Below the pieces are notes generated by a model. The model did no database searches, had not been told where the DNA came from, and saw only the letters and a program-made list of their open reading frames with translations. From the NCBI RefSeq assembly GCF_023053635.1, contig NC_086179.1:8260001-8324000 (forward strand): 64,000 bases of DNA, written 5' to 3'. Numbering within the stretch: position 1 is the stretch's first letter; the number at the start of each line of letters is the position of its first letter. The translations under genes and the position numbers were made by a program. Source of the DNA: Elgaria multicarinata webbii (Eukaryota; Chordata; Lepidosauria; Squamata; Anguidae). Shown here piece after piece: positions 11,894 through 23,447 of this stretch.

Positions 11894-11947
11894 AATTAGT
11901 TTTCAGAATAGAATTAGTTTTCAGAATAGAATTAGTTTTCAGAATAG
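11894..11947 (+). repeat. 18-bp minisatellite, three units
   Basis: Three exact units of aattagttttcagaatag in tandem. From 11948 to about 12390 I see no gene or known repeat. Confidence 0.97.
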
Positions 11948-12389
11948 CTTTCTCCATGCATAAAATCGAATGTGCTGCAGCAATTCAAAGGAAGTTGAAT
12001 TGACAAGTGTAAAAGCACTCGTGCCTCAGCTTTGTCAGTTGTACGCAGCAGCGTATCGAGACTTACCAGTGTTTAATTCCACCACTGAATCTACTTTTCA
12101 TTTCAGATGTTGGGGGAACAAAGGTTCCATTGTATTCGTCTAATTAAACTGCTCTATTTCCTAATTCGTGTTTTACGAAAAAATCTGATGCGTTTGAGAT
12201 TTGCGGTGTACATTACATTATCGTTGTCTGCCTCTACAGATCCCAGGTAGCCCCTTTAGAAGATGACTGATTTCTTCTGGTGTTCAGAGTCTATTCCTCT
12301 TTCTAGCACCATTTGAAATCGGTTATAGTGATTGGGGAATATCACCGCAGCAGCAGACTCAAAGTTGGATGGAACATGGCTAAAAAGTA

Positions 12390-12600
12390 ATTGTGTGTTC
12401 CAGTGGTTAGAGCTGGAACTTGTAGCACTTTGGTTAAAGTCTAACCTCTACAATCGACTTGTTTGAAACGGTGGGTGGGTGGGTGGGCTGGAACTGGGCC
12501 ACACCGTTTTTCATCTGTAAAGTGGGAATAGAAGCAGCCTACCTCACAGGGCTGTTGTGAGGGCAAATACAATAAAGAGTGTGATGCACTTTGCAGTTAC
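12390..12600 (+). mobile_element. MIR-like CORE-SINE
   Basis: The order of words follows MIR: agtggttagagctggaactt, then tttttcatctgtaaagtggga, ctacctcacagggctgttgt-gagg, and gatgcactttgcag. It is diverged, consistent with an old amniote-wide SINE. Confidence 0.75.
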
Positions 12601-12852
12601 TTTTTCTTCTGTGTGGTGTTTGTGTGTGTGTGTGTATAGAAAGAGACATTTCTCATTACAGCAAAGAAACTGACAAAAACAAGGAACTCAAGGTCATTCT
12701 CCTTGAGTTCTCAAAGAGAAAAGGATGGTGTGGAATACCCATTGCTGGAAGAATCTCTCCTGCCTCATTTCAAAAAGGGATTTTTGAATATTTTGTGCTG
12801 GCTTCGCTCCTTGCAAGAACCTGCATGTACAATGGAGACTCCTTCTTTGCCA

Positions 12853-12855
<3 letters not shown>

Positions 12856-12892
<37 letters not shown>

Positions 12893-13035
12893 TACATTTA
12901 TATACCACCACATAGCCGAAGCTCTCTGGGCGGTTTACAAAGATTAAAACACGGAACATTAAAAACAAATATACAAAATTTAAAACCAGAAAAAGCAAAA
13001 ACAGATTATATACAATATCTATCTAACATAGCAAG
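12856..13035 (-). mobile_element. L2-type LINE tail, antisense
   Basis: A (TTA)n run leads into acatttatataccaccacatag and gaagctctctgggcggttta, the antisense L2 3' end. The 118- and 70-residue frames over it read the simple repeat and are not genes. Confidence 0.8.
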
Positions 13036-13394
13036 ATGCAATCCGCCCTGACTACCTGGCATTATTGTACCACTGAGTTCTATCCACTATTCAGAGAAGT
13101 TAAATTGTGCAAAACTACAATTTATTGTCATAGGAACAACAGATGCTTCACTACATTCATCTTTAAGAACAGGAGCGGTGGGTGTTGAATGAAACACCTA
13201 GGGCCATGGGGTAGTATAATCTCAAACGTCCAGAACTAGCTGATGTCCTCCAGATGTTTTGGGATGATAGGAACTGTTGTCCACAGCATTACAAGGGCAC
13301 CAGGACATTCAATGCACGTTTAGACAAAAAGGGCCTACAACTCCAACCATGCGGGGGTGGGTGGGTTATAGGCCCTTTTTACATTTAAAGGTGC

Positions 13395-13668
13395 ATAGAA
13401 TCATAGACTAGTGGAGTTGGAAGGGGCCTATAAGGCCATTGAGTCCAACCCCCTGCTCATTGCAGGAATCCACCTTAAAGCATCCCTGAGAGATGGCTGT
13501 CCAGCTGCTTCTTGAAGGCCTCTAGTGTGGGAGTGCCCACAACCTTCCTAGGTCATTGGTTCCATTGTTGTACCGCTCTAACAGGAAGTTTTTCCTGATG
13601 TCCAGCCAGAATCTGGATTCCTGTAACTTGAGCTCATTATTCGTGTCCTGCACTCTGGGATGATCGAG
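13395..13668 (-). mobile_element. CR1 LINE 3' end, antisense
   Basis: It begins agaatcatagactagtggagttgg, includes ctgcttcttgaaggcctctag, and runs into the antisense reverse-transcriptase tail up to ctctgggatgatcgag. Confidence 0.9.
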
Positions 13669-13669
13669 C

Positions 13670-14700
13670 ATAGAATTGTGCCTTTAGTCTTCTATTAAAG
13701 AGTAACAAAGCCTGTCTTGAGCCAGCGAGTTGGAACCATTGCATATTAGGCTGAAGATTGCATTTTAAAATGAGCACCCTAGGCTGGCTTGCGCAGGTTA
13801 AACCCTTAAGAGCCCTAGCATGCTGGCTCATATCAGGTGAGACCATTATTTCTCCATCTAGGGTGGCCCATTATGGTCTACTCTGCTGCAACGGTTCTAC
13901 AGGAGCTTTCCTGTCACCCACTAGCTGGCCCTTTTTAACTGGACCTAACAAGGATGGGACATGTACACAAATCAAGTTTCTCAGGGATTATGGTCTCTGT
14001 CCCCAGAGGCAAAGGATTAAATCCTTTGAGCGTATGCTGCCCTCTGGTGTTCATATTTCATGCCACATCCAGAGTGTCTTTAGAACAGGAATGGTCATCT
14101 TAGATGTTTTAGCCTATATAATAACTGCCATTGGTCCTAGTCAGCATAGCCAATAGTAAGGGATGATGGGAGTCGTAGGCAAAAACATATGGAGGGCCAC
14201 AAGCTGGCCAGCTTTGCTTTAGAGAGATCTGGCCTTGCTAAATCATGCTTACAAGCAGCGTGTTCAAAAACAAAACCACAGTGCTCCATGTAGTTTGCAT
14301 CTGCAATGCAAAAATGGTCTAAATCGGGCACAGTTGTACAGAAACCAACTTGCGCTGCTGTCTGAACCAGATCCGGTGTAGGTTTCAGCCACAACCTGCG
14401 TACTTCCTTTATGTTATTCTAAACATAGAACGGGGAATGAATAATTTGTGGCCCTCTGGATGTCACGGCCACATCTAGCCAGCAGAGCCAATGGTGAGGC
14501 ATGATGGGAGTTGTAGGCCATAACAGCCGGAAGGCCACAAGTTGTCCACCCCTGGCATAGAGAGACTTGTGTGGCCCTGAAGGTGTTGACTTTGGAAAAG
14601 AAGTAGGCAAAAATTTGGAAGAAGCTGGGCATGTTGCTGGTATTTGGCCTGGTGTGTTGTCTGGAACATAACAGCCATGAAGGGGCCATCTAGTCCAGGA
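13670..14700. other. Intergenic DNA with two palindromic repeat copies
   Basis: Copies of a short palindromic repeat (core tgatgggagt-gtaggcc with gccctctggatgt) lie at about 14105-14215 and 14440-14560. A better example is at 33616. The 132-residue frame at 13758-14156 spans part of such a repeat and has no known domain. Confidence 0.5.
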
Positions 14701-14702
14701 TG

Positions 14703-15395
14703 TATGTATGTATGTTTGTTTGTTTGTTTATTGCACTTTTATACCGCCCAATAGCCGAAGCTATCTGGGCGGTTCACAAAAATTAGAATCATAGAATCAG
14801 AATAGCAGAATTGGAAGGGGCCTACAAGGCCATCGAGTCCAACCCCCTGCTCAATGCAGGAATCCTTCCTAAAGCATCCCTGACAGATGGTTGTCCAGCT
14901 GCCTCTTGAAGGCCTCTAGTGTGGGAGAGCCCACAACCTCCCTAGGTAACTGATTCCATTGTCGTACTGCTCTAACAGTCAGGAAGTTTTTCCTGATGTC
15001 CAGCTGGAATCTGGCTTCCTTTAACTTGAGCCCGTTATTCCGTGTCCTGCACTGTGGGAGGATCAAGAAGAGATCCTGGCCCTCCTCTGTGTGACAACCT
15101 TTTAAGTATTTGAAGAGAGCTATCCTGTCTCCCCTCCGTCTTCTCTTCTCCAGGCTAAACATGCCCAGTTCTTTCAGTCTCTCTTCATAGGGCTTTGTTT
15201 CCAGACCCCTGATCATCCTGGTTGCCCTCCTCTGAACACGCTCCAGCTTGTCTGCGTCCTTCTTGAATTGTGGAGCCCTGAACTGGACGCAATACTCTAG
15301 ATGAGGCCTAACCAGGGCCGAAAAGTATAAAACATTCAAAGTATAAAACAAACCGTATAAAAACATGATATAAAATACAATATAAAAGCAATACT
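14703..15395 (-). mobile_element. L2 LINE tail, antisense, split by CR1
   Basis: The left part (14703-14787) ends gcggttcacaaaaattag, and the right part (15331-15395) continues tataaaacattcaaagtata. The two are contiguous in the L2 copy at 19579-20305, so the CR1 between them is younger. Confidence 0.88.
14788..15330 (-). mobile_element. CR1 LINE 3' portion inside L2
   Basis: On the minus strand a long frame covers [20 protein letters not shown] through [13 protein letters not shown], then the stop and 3' UTR. This is one of the better-preserved CR1 tails in the window, but it covers only the end of ORF2. Confidence 0.93.
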
Positions 15396-16260
15396 ATCAG
15401 TCAGTTCCTTTATTGTTTGTAGCCAATGGCCATTACAATGTCATATAAACCATTAAAACATTAGTCTAATTGAGACAGTTAAACCGTTAAAACAAGTTAA
15501 AACATTAAAACTAAACAAGACCTCAGATAGCTGCCTTCATCTTAAGTCAGTAGAGTATACCCTTTATGATATCAGCCGTAACTGGGATCAAGGTCTAGGC
15601 CCGCGACAAAAGCACTTCTTAGCTTCGATGCTGCTAAAGCGAATAGAGCCACCCTATAACTCACTGAGTTATCCGTATCTGCCAACAGCCACCTGATTTT
15701 TAAAATCCTCTGGGTGTCCTTCCATGAAGTTTTGAAAAGGGAGGATAAATTTAATCCGTGGTAATCTGTAGAGGCGACAGTGTAGGACATAGTGAACCAT
15801 GTCCTCCACCTGGCCCGCACCACATACACATAGCCGTTCACTTGCAGGACGATTACCATATCTCCCCTTCAAGAATTCTGTAGGCATCAATTGAAATCTT
15901 AATTGTGTGAAGGCTCGCCTAACAGGAAAAAATGTTAATTCTTTAAGATAGGTAGCCATCTTATGATCCAACTTAAACTTAGAATACCAGGTGGTCAGCT
16001 TGCAATTCTTCACATATTCTAGGTCCTCCCTAGTATCCTTACTGAATATTAAGTCACAAATTTGACGGTTGGATAGATCATGTAGAGTTGCGGCCAAGGG
16101 AGGTGAATAACTGAGCATCAGACTTCTCCCAATGCATGCCCAACCATCCCTATCCTGTAGATCCAAGAAACACATCTTTGCCAGATGTTGATCAGGCATC
16201 TGGGAGAGCTTTTTCGCATACAGAATAACGGATTTATGTACGCGAGTTCTCCAAGAGGGG
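15395..16260 (-). mobile_element. LINE reverse-transcriptase C-terminal fragment, clade unassigned
   Basis: The minus strand encodes a ~175-residue frame with RRAFTQLRFQLMPTEFLKGR and a C-x-C-x8-H-x4-C finger (LCVCGAGQVEDMVHYVLHC). This C-terminal finger is typical of several LINE clades. A second overlapping frame continues it, so the reading frame is broken. The 3' end on the minus strand reads ggccattggctacaaacaat followed by aaaggaactgactgat. It differs from CR1, L2, L1 and BovB in the window; an I/Vingi-like clade is possible but unproven. Confidence 0.75.
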
Positions 16261-16351
16261 AGGCTTATTTCTGTTTATAAAAGCAATATATTTAGATAAT
16301 AGCCATATAAGAGCATACAATATAAAAGCAATATATTCCATAAAAGCCAAG

Positions 16352-16545
16352 TAAGAGCATAACAACTGCAATGCTGGATCAGACCAAGGGTCCATCTAGT
16401 CCAGAACTCTGTTCACACGTTGGCCAACCAGCTGTCGACCAGGAACCAACGAAGCAGCACACAGGTGGCAACCGCACCCTCCCACCCATGTTCCCCAGCA
16501 ACTGGTGTACATAGGCTTGCTGCCTTTGGGGAAGTCTCCATGTGC
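16352..16545 (-). mobile_element. CR1-type LINE 3' end, second subfamily
   Basis: Words such as ctggatcagaccaagggtcc, ctctgttcaca and ccatgttccccagcaactgg match the antisense tail seen at 25617-26255. Confidence 0.8.
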
Positions 16546-17039
16546 ACAAAGCACATGAAGAAAACCATTCACGCTCTCCTACCCACTAAAGTTACCCCTG
16601 CCTTATCCTGACCTCTAGTGCAGCCTTGTAAATAAATACGCCTATAAACCTTTAATAGCCTGCTTATCGACGGGACATAATCCCAAATGTCAGCAAGACT
16701 CACTTGTGTTTGCTGGGACTAATCCTATGCATGGTTGACTCGGAAGTAAATCTTACTTCATTCAGTGGGAGTAATCTGCCTAATCGCCACCCGATACGCC
16801 TGCAGCTGTGGCCAGGCGGAAGCAGGAAATTCTAGGAGCCCCGATTCTAGGCGCCTGCCACGACACAGGCTCTGAACAACAGACCCGGCCGGGGCTACTC
16901 CCTGCTCAAGCCAAGCACCACCGCTTGATACGCCTGAGGCAAGGGATAAAACCCACCTTCCTCCAAACTATGTGGAGAAAGGGGTTAAATGGAGAAGGAT
17001 TTTAATATATGAAATAAAACATTGTGAGTTATACGTGCT
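16546..17039. other. No supported gene
   Basis: I recognise no exon or repeat family apart from a short amniote-type repeat word (cctatgcatggttgactc) near 16725. A 65-residue + frame at 16808-17005 has no known domain. Confidence 0.4.
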
Positions 17040-17670
17040 GAGGTGAATGATTGTCAGAGTGGGTGTTATATGTGTAAACTTAAGATGATAAATGCCAAAC
17101 AGACACGTGGGATTTTTGTGGTAGTTTAAAAACAAAACAATCCAAATTTATTTTTAAAAGTTCACAAGCTTTGTTTCAAATAACAACATTTAAAACCTTT
17201 TTGAAACCTTTCATACAATCCTGTCACTCATTCACATTCGCGCTTTCCTTTTTCTCACACAATCACTCCTGAACTTTCTTTATTCTCAGTATTGATTAAT
17301 ATACTTCCACTACGTGCACACCACACTCTAAAGACACCACTCACTACACTGACTCTCAAATTTCCCAGAACTTAAGTACCATAAACACAGAGAGCACTAC
17401 AGACTCTAAGAGTCCCTAACAAGTCCCCCACAATCCCCTCCGTCCTTCCCTTATATATCACTCCTCCCCCTCCCAAGACATTCTAACTCCGCCCACTCAG
17501 GCCAACATTCTAAAAACCACAGACTTACAAACTGCAGACATACATTTGGAATTGACTTGTGGGGTGTAACGCCACAGAGCCCACAACAACCATTTCTTCT
17601 CACTGCATCACCTGAAGTGCATTTAAATACAAAACTCTTCAAGCACCTCCCTGTGGCTGCAGTCTATTCA
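17040..17670 (-). mobile_element. Possible solo LTR of an LTR retroelement (fossil)
   Basis: Read on the minus strand, a TATA-like tatataagg near 17450 is followed by AATAAA-type signals (near 17280 and 17150). There is no coding sequence, which suits a solo LTR. Ends and target duplication are not clear, and no family can be named. It looks old. Weak call; it could also be an unrelated repeat or plain DNA. Confidence 0.25.
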
Positions 17671-17692
17671 TGTGAAATGTTCTACACATGCT

Positions 17693-17942
17693 AACAGTGC
17701 GGCGTAGTGGCTAAAGTGTCGGACTGGGAGTCGGGAGATCTGGGTTCTAGTCCCCGCTCGGCCATGGAAACCCACTGGGTGACGTTGTGCCAGTCACAGC
17801 CTCTCAGCCCAACCCACATCGCAGGGTTGTTGTTGTGAGAATAAAATGGAGAGGAGGAGGAGGAGGATTATGTACGTCATCTTGGGTTCCTTGGAGGAGA
17901 AAAGGCAGGATAGGAATGCAATGAAATAAATAAATAAACATA
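17693..17942 (+). mobile_element. tRNA-derived CORE-type SINE, near full length
   Basis: Head gcggcgtagtggctaaagtg, B box ggttctagtcc, middle ctgggtgacg-tgtgccagtc, and tail ataggaatgcaatgaaataaataaataaa. The copy is close to the others in the window. Confidence 0.92.
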
Positions 17943-18186
17943 GTACAAATAATATGGAGGCAAGAGGGCCGTGGGGCAACAGCAGGTATCAATCTGCACA
18001 CCAAATTAGGCAGAGGTGATTGGCAACGTGGCCTCCCAATCCCAGAAATCAAACCCCTGCTCCTTATGTACAGGAAACCCACATTCGTTTCATTCCATTT
18101 CTGCCTTTCCACAGTGGTGTACAGGTAAATTTTGAAGTGTAGGCGCTCACCATGACATTCCCTATTACCACGACTCCCAAGGACCA

Positions 18187-18320
18187 CTTGAGGCCTTCAA
18201 GAGACAGCTGGACAACCATGTGTCAGGGATGCTTTAGGGTGGATTCCTACATTGAGCAGGGGGTTGGACTCGATGGCCTTATAGGCCCCTTCCAGCTCTG
18301 CTATTCTATGATTCTATGAC
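18187..18320 (+). mobile_element. CR1 LINE 3' tip
   Basis: Runs from gaggccttcaagagacagctgg to tattctatgattctatga. Confidence 0.92.
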
Positions 18321-18597
18321 AGCCCAATATTTCAGGCAGCTGGGTTGAGCCACAGCAACAAACCAATTCCAGCAGTTTTCATCTCCACCAGGCGTAGGTC
18401 TTGAAAATCTGGTGGGCCTTCGTTGCCTATTCAAGACTGAGCCACCCGCAAAGTACTTTGCATGACAGCAAGGAACAATATAGTGTGGGGAAATCCATCC
18501 CCCTACATGGCATCTGACCTCAGAGGGAACAGGAAATTCTGATGACAGGAGCATCCCTGCTAAGGAAAGACGTGGCTTGAGCTGTATCCCTGTGAGC

Positions 18598-19311
18598 CAG
18601 TGGAGGCTGGTGGCTCCGATGTCAATGCAGAATTCTTAAGTTCTGCTTGGCACCTTGAATCGCTCCTTTAGAGTTCTGGGAGCTTTTCTTGACGTCTTCT
18701 TTGCCCCGGGGTAGCGCCAATTCTGTGCAGTGTCGGTTACATGATGCAGCCACAGATTCAAAGCCACCCCGGGCAAAGAGCTGAAGATGCGCGGGTGGAA
18801 AATCGTGGACTTACCCTGACTTTTCCAGCCAGAGTGAGGGCAGCCCAGCTCTTCCAACGGTCTGTCCTTGCTCGGACGTTGCTCCAGGAGCGTTCCTGGT
18901 GGATGGCGACCCCTAATTGGTCGCCGTCCACCCAGGCAAAAGGCAGGGGGCAAGCCAGTGAGCAGAATGGAGGCTGGAATGCCCTGCACTGCCTTGCCAT
19001 GTGGGGAGGAGTTTATTTTCTTCCCTCGAGGTGCTGCCTCCTCCTTCTCCAAAAATAAATTATTTTCTCTCCACACACACACACCAGCCAAACTGCTGTC
19101 ACCCTTGGTGCCTACCCTTCCTCGCCCTAGTCTCGGGGAGGGAGGGATGACTGCTGTAAACTCCGTGTTTGTTCCTTGGCATGGGGATTATCTGGTGCAA
19201 CCCCGCAGGAGCGAAAGCGCGGGGTTTGGGGGGAACTCAGTGCCATGAAGATAGCCCCCTACGTGAAACCCGGAGCAGATTCACTGCCCCAGTGACATCG
19301 GAGCTACCCTG
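18598..19311. mobile_element. hAT element, 714-bp long form of the CAGTGGAGG family
   Basis: The left end is CAGTGGAGGCTGGTGGCTCC and the right end GACATCGGAGCTACCCTG. The flanks are 8-bp direct repeats CTGTGAGC (18590-18597) and TTGTGAGC (19312-19319), one mismatch apart. Unlike the 170-187-bp copies at 27712 and 30856, it holds a GC-rich interior related to 11515-11645. Overlapping frames of 80-151 residues on both strands come from the GC-rich core, and no transposase motif is seen. Confidence 0.85.
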
Positions 19312-19424
19312 TTGTGAGCCCTGCTTCTGCTACACCGCTGCCTCTTCATCTCCTTTATGTCACTCTGAGCAAGATAAGATCATAGCATGCCACCCTGGGT
19401 CCTGTCCATCTAATTCAGCACTGT

Positions 19425-19540
19425 CTACACCAGGTTTAGGGAACAAGTATCTCTTCAAGCTGTTGCTGGACTACAATTCCCATCAGCCCTAGCCAGCACA
19501 GCCAATGGTGAGGGATGATGGGAATTGATGTCACCAGATC
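19425..19540. repeat. Palindromic interspersed repeat copy
   Basis: Contains actacaattcccatcagcc and its inverted partner gggatgatgggaattg. It is a diverged copy of the family best seen at 33616-33738. Confidence 0.7.
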
Positions 19541-19578
19541 CACATATCTGGTCCACGCTCACTGGCAGCAGCTTTTCA

Positions 19579-20305
19579 AGGTTTATTTATTTATTTATTT
19601 ATTACATTTCTCTACCGCCCAATAGCCGGAGCTCTCTGGGCAGTTCACAAAAATTAAAAACATTCAAAGTATAAAACAACAGTATAAAACCATAATATAA
19701 AATACAATATAAAAGCTCAACCAGATAAAAACAGTAGCAATGCAAAATTACAAATTTAAAACACCAAGTTAACATTTATTTATAGACTGTTAAAATTCTG
19801 GGAGAATAAAAAGGTCTTCACCTGGCGTCTAAAAGCATATAATGTAGGTGCCAAGCAAACCTCCTTAGGGAGCTCATTCCGCAGCCGGGGTGCCACAGCA
19901 GAGAAGGCCCTCCTCCTAGTAGCCACCTGTCTCACTTCCTTTGGCAGGGGCTCGCGGAGAAGGACCCCTGAGGATGACCTTAGTGTCCGGGCAGGTACAT
20001 ATAGAGGAGGCGTTCCTTCAGATAACCTGGCCCCAAGCCGTTTAGGGCTTTAAATATTAATACCAGCACTTTGAATCTGGCCCGGACCTGGACTGGCAGC
20101 CAATGAAGCTGGAAAAGGACTGGCGTGATGTGGTCTCATCAGCCAGTCCCTGTTAGTCACCGTGCTGCCCTGTTTTGTACCAGTTGAAGTTTCCGGACTG
20201 TTTTCAAAGGCAGCCCCACGTATAACGCATTGCAGTAATCTAAACGAGAGGTTATCAGGGCATGGATAACTGTAGCTAGGCTAGGTTTCAGCTGTGAATC
20301 TTTCC
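19579..20305 (-). mobile_element. L2 LINE 3' portion, antisense
   Basis: Starts with (TTTA)n and accgcccaatagccggagctc. It continues through the 3' UTR into the antisense reverse-transcriptase end (compare the intact sense frame at 40515-41054) and ends near gtaatctaaacgagaggtta. Confidence 0.92.
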
Positions 20306-20514
20306 AGGTCTACCTGGGGAGGCCAGGATTTGAACCTGGGGTGGGGAGGTTGTCTGCATGCAAAACTCCGTCACTTCTTGCAGCACACTGAATGTTTCAG
20401 ATGTGCGCAACAATACTTTCGATAATTAGAAAAGAAAAGAAAAAACCCAAACGTGCTAGATACAGTCTTTGGACACACGAGGGCACCAGAGCTTTACAAA
20501 AATGTGCATTTTAT

Positions 20515-20630
20515 ACCAGCCTTCCCCAAATTGGTGTCCTCCAGATATTTTGGACTTCAAACCAAAGATCAGGAATCCTAAGAGTTGTGGTCCAAACCAT
20601 CTGAAGGGAAAACGACATGGCAACCTGCCA
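20515..20630. repeat. Palindromic interspersed repeat copy
   Basis: cttccccaaattggtgtcctccagat on the left with a loose inverted partner to about 20625. A second copy lies at 20757-20878. Confidence 0.65.
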
Positions 20631-20756
20631 CGTGGTGCGGGTAGTTTGATAACTATACCAATCGTGTGAGCGGCACCTGTGGTGGCAGGGGAAAAGCCAT
20701 ACTGTCCTGTTTTTACCTGCTGATTGTCTGAACACGGCCTAAAGGCTTCTCCACTA

Positions 20757-20878
20757 AAACAACCTTCCCCAACCTGGTACCATCCAACTGTCCTGTACTT
20801 CAACTCCCATCAGCCCCAGCCGGCACGACCAATTTCAGCAATCCAGGGAGTTGTAGTTCAAACACCAGGTAGGGATGG
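20757..20878. repeat. Palindromic interspersed repeat copy
   Basis: Left half ccttccccaacctggtacc and right half gttcaaacaccaggtaggga, with the centre cccatcagccccagccggca. Same family as at 33616. Confidence 0.7.
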
Positions 20879-21073
20879 TGCAGACTCTCCTTGATTGAGC
20901 TGGACCCTCACCCCACAAACTACAAATATTTGGGATGTAAACCTCACTTGCCTGAATCAGAAGATTTTTCTGTCTAAATATCCATAGGATTGCACTCTTA
21001 GGTAGCTGCCTGCTCCTGAGTCAGACCCAGCTTGCTCAGGATCAAACTAGATGTGAAGTTAAAAACATATATA

Positions 21074-21394
21074 GGGTGACCCTATGGAAAGGAGGACAGG
21101 GCTCCTGTATCTTTAACAGTTGCATAGAAAAGAGAATTTCAGCAGGGGTTATTTGTGTGCATGCAGCACCTGGTGAAATTCCCTCTTCATTGCACAACAG
21201 TTAAAGCTGCAGGAGCCCTGCCTAGCATGGCCAGATACAAAAGAGGGCAGGGCTCCTGCAGCTTTAACTGTTGTGTAATGAAGAGGGAATTTCACCAGGT
21301 GCTGCATGCACACAAATGACCCCTGCTGAAATTCCCTTTCCAATGCAACTATTAAACATACAGGAGCCCTGTCCTCCTTTCCATAGGGTCACCC
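21074..21394. mobile_element. Palindromic MITE with TA target duplication
   Basis: It starts GGGTGACCCTATGGAAAGGA and ends with the inverse, ...CATAGGGTCACCC. TA is on both sides, as expected for Tc1/mariner-type insertion. The element is a near-complete palindrome (aggacagggctcctgtatct / agatacaggagccctgtcct type words) with no coding capacity. Confidence 0.9.
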
Positions 21395-21550
21395 TAAGAT
21401 CATGCGGCAATAGAATGGTTGGGGGCGGCGGGTGTTGTGGAGAGAGAAGTTTCAGCCTGTGATAATTTCAATGAGGGATAAACGGAAGTCTTTCGGCATT
21501 GCCAGAGAGTTTTAAGGTAGAAGATTAGAGCAAGGTGTGGGGGGTGAATA

Positions 21551-21874
21551 GGGTGACCATATGAAAAGGAGGACAGGGCTCCTGTATCTTTAACAGTAGC
21601 ATAGAAAAGGGAATTGCAGCAGGTGTCATTTGTATATACGGAGAACCTGGTGAAATTCCCTCTTCATCACAACAGTTAAAGCTGCAGGAGCTATACTGCA
21701 GCTATACTGTGACCAGATTTAAAAGAGGGCAGGGCACCTGCAGCTTTAACTGTTGTGATGAAGAGGGAATTTCACCAGGTTCGCCATATATACAAATGAC
21801 ACCTGCTGAAATTCCCTTTTCTATGCAACTGCTAAAGATACAGGAGCCCTGTCCTCCTTTTCATATGGTCAGCC
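21551..21874. mobile_element. Palindromic MITE with TA target duplication, second copy
   Basis: Same family as 21074-21394, only ~157 bp downstream. The 5' TA is at 21549-21550 and TA follows the right end. The 94-residue frame over it is repeat-derived. Confidence 0.9.
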
Positions 21875-21879
21875 TAGGG

Positions 21880-22713
21880 ATGGAAGAAAGTGGATGGAGA
21901 GGCATAAAGAGCAAAAGCCAAGGGTTTTTGGAGTTTGGAATGGAGTGGAATATTAGGAAAAAGGGAGGAAAAGAGCATAAATGGACCACTTAGAAGAAAA
22001 ATGGATGATATTGCAAAGATTTAACTTCTTTGTATCTGCTAACTTATGAAGTGATGGAGAGTTCTGTTGAGTTCTTTCTCTGGGAAAGAAGGGGAGACAG
22101 AGGGGTGGAAAAGGGTGCGGCGGGTTGAAAGCGTGAGGGCCGCCCCCCACCCCATGGAAAGATTCCTCTTTCCTCTGTAAAATCCATGGATTTGGGTTGC
22201 TCTTTTCATCTCTCCTCTCATGATTTAAAAATCAGGATTTAAGTATTTAAAAATACTTCTTCAGAGATTGCTTTTGAGATGCTGGAAAATGGATTTTTCA
22301 GTGTCATTAAGGGAAGGAAGAATACAATGGGATCCTGTTTCCTTCCTGATGGGACAAAAGGGTGGTAATTGCTGCGGAGCATTTTTGCATCAATATCTCA
22401 GGTTATCAAAGGTCCAGGTGTGCCAAAGAGCCAGAGGGATTTGAGTAATTCTCTTAAAGAAAGGTGACAAAAGAGTCATGCAGGCACGCTTGCTACGCAT
22501 CTTTAAAAGGGTGTTGAATTCTTAATTTTTCCTTAAACAGGAAGATTAGCATAAACTAATTCTTGGTGAGGGCCTCTATGGTTGTCCTAAGGCAAGATCT
22601 GAAATCTGCAAGTGCTAACGATGGAGGAATTAAGACAATCAGAGCACAATGCTGGCCAGAAATTTCTTTGCAAGACGTTTGCAGCTTCACCTGGGACATG
22701 CAAGGCCTCAATA
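21880..22713. other. No supported gene
   Basis: Nothing recognised; open frames are short and overlap on both strands. Confidence 0.4.
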
Positions 22714-22721
22714 TCCTAATG

Positions 22722-23332
22722 CAGAGCTTTCCAAACTTTTCATGTTGGTGACACACCTTTTAGCCATGCATTATTTCGTGACACAGTAATTCAGTTTTAC
22801 TAGCAAACCGGAGGTTAAACTAACCCCTTATAAGAGATACGGACACATGCATAAATTGTAATAACGAAATGTATGGGGATGCAACATATCTCGTGAAAAC
22901 CTTTCATTTATATTTTTTTAAATATATGATTTGCAAGATAATAACATACATTTCCAAGACTTTTCACATTGAACCAATTTTGTCGAGCGGCAATCGAGCT
23001 GCGGTTGAGACAGTGTTCTATCAAAAAACTGGACCCATGGAATTTCTCGAATGTGTCACTTCAGGTGCAGCCGCGTCACCGGAAGTGACGCGGAATCAGC
23101 TGTTTTGACCCGATTATGCATACTGCGACTGTGGTGTGCATACACGGATACGACGGAAGGGGAATATACTAGTGCACCATACTAATCGGCACCTTTGCTG
23201 CGTAAAAATACATGCAAGTTGGTATTGCTTATTTCACATAGACTCAGAGGTTTCTCGTTACGTTCGCGTGACACACCTACACACTGCAGCTGACACACTA
23301 ACGTGTTGCGACACACAGTTTGGAAAGCTCTG
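22722..23332. mobile_element. Well-preserved 611-bp hAT element
   Basis: The ends are CAGAGCTTTCCAAACTTTTC and its inverse ...CAGTTTGGAAAGCTCTG. An exact 8-bp duplication TCCTAATG flanks it (22714-22721, 23333-23340). Sub-terminal GTGACACACCTTTTAGCC and GCGTGACACACC words repeat inside. The middle is rich in intact CpG (for example cgcgtcaccggaagtgacgcgg, a short palindrome), which suggests a young copy. It resembles, from memory, the hAT families said to have moved horizontally between vertebrates (OC1-like), which I cannot verify here. No transposase frame. Confidence 0.92.
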
Positions 23333-23447
23333 TCCTAATGGATCCTCCTTTTCTGCTCTTCTCCAAGACCAATAAACATGTGTCCCTTTCCAGATACGGG
23401 CCCACTCTTCCCAAAAGAGCAACATTTGGGGGTGCCTAGTGACATAC

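Noticed and set aside
12591-12947. 118-residue frame
   Set aside because: Reads a MIR-like end, a (GT)n run, a (TTA)n run and an L2 tail.
14869-15366. 165-residue minus-strand frame as a gene
   Set aside because: CR1 reverse-transcriptase end nested in an L2 tail; the same protein words recur at 1399, 7102, 24275 and 61471.
18636-19091. 151-residue minus-strand frame
   Set aside because: Lies inside the long CAGTGGAGG-family hAT; the other strand is open too and no transposase motif is present.
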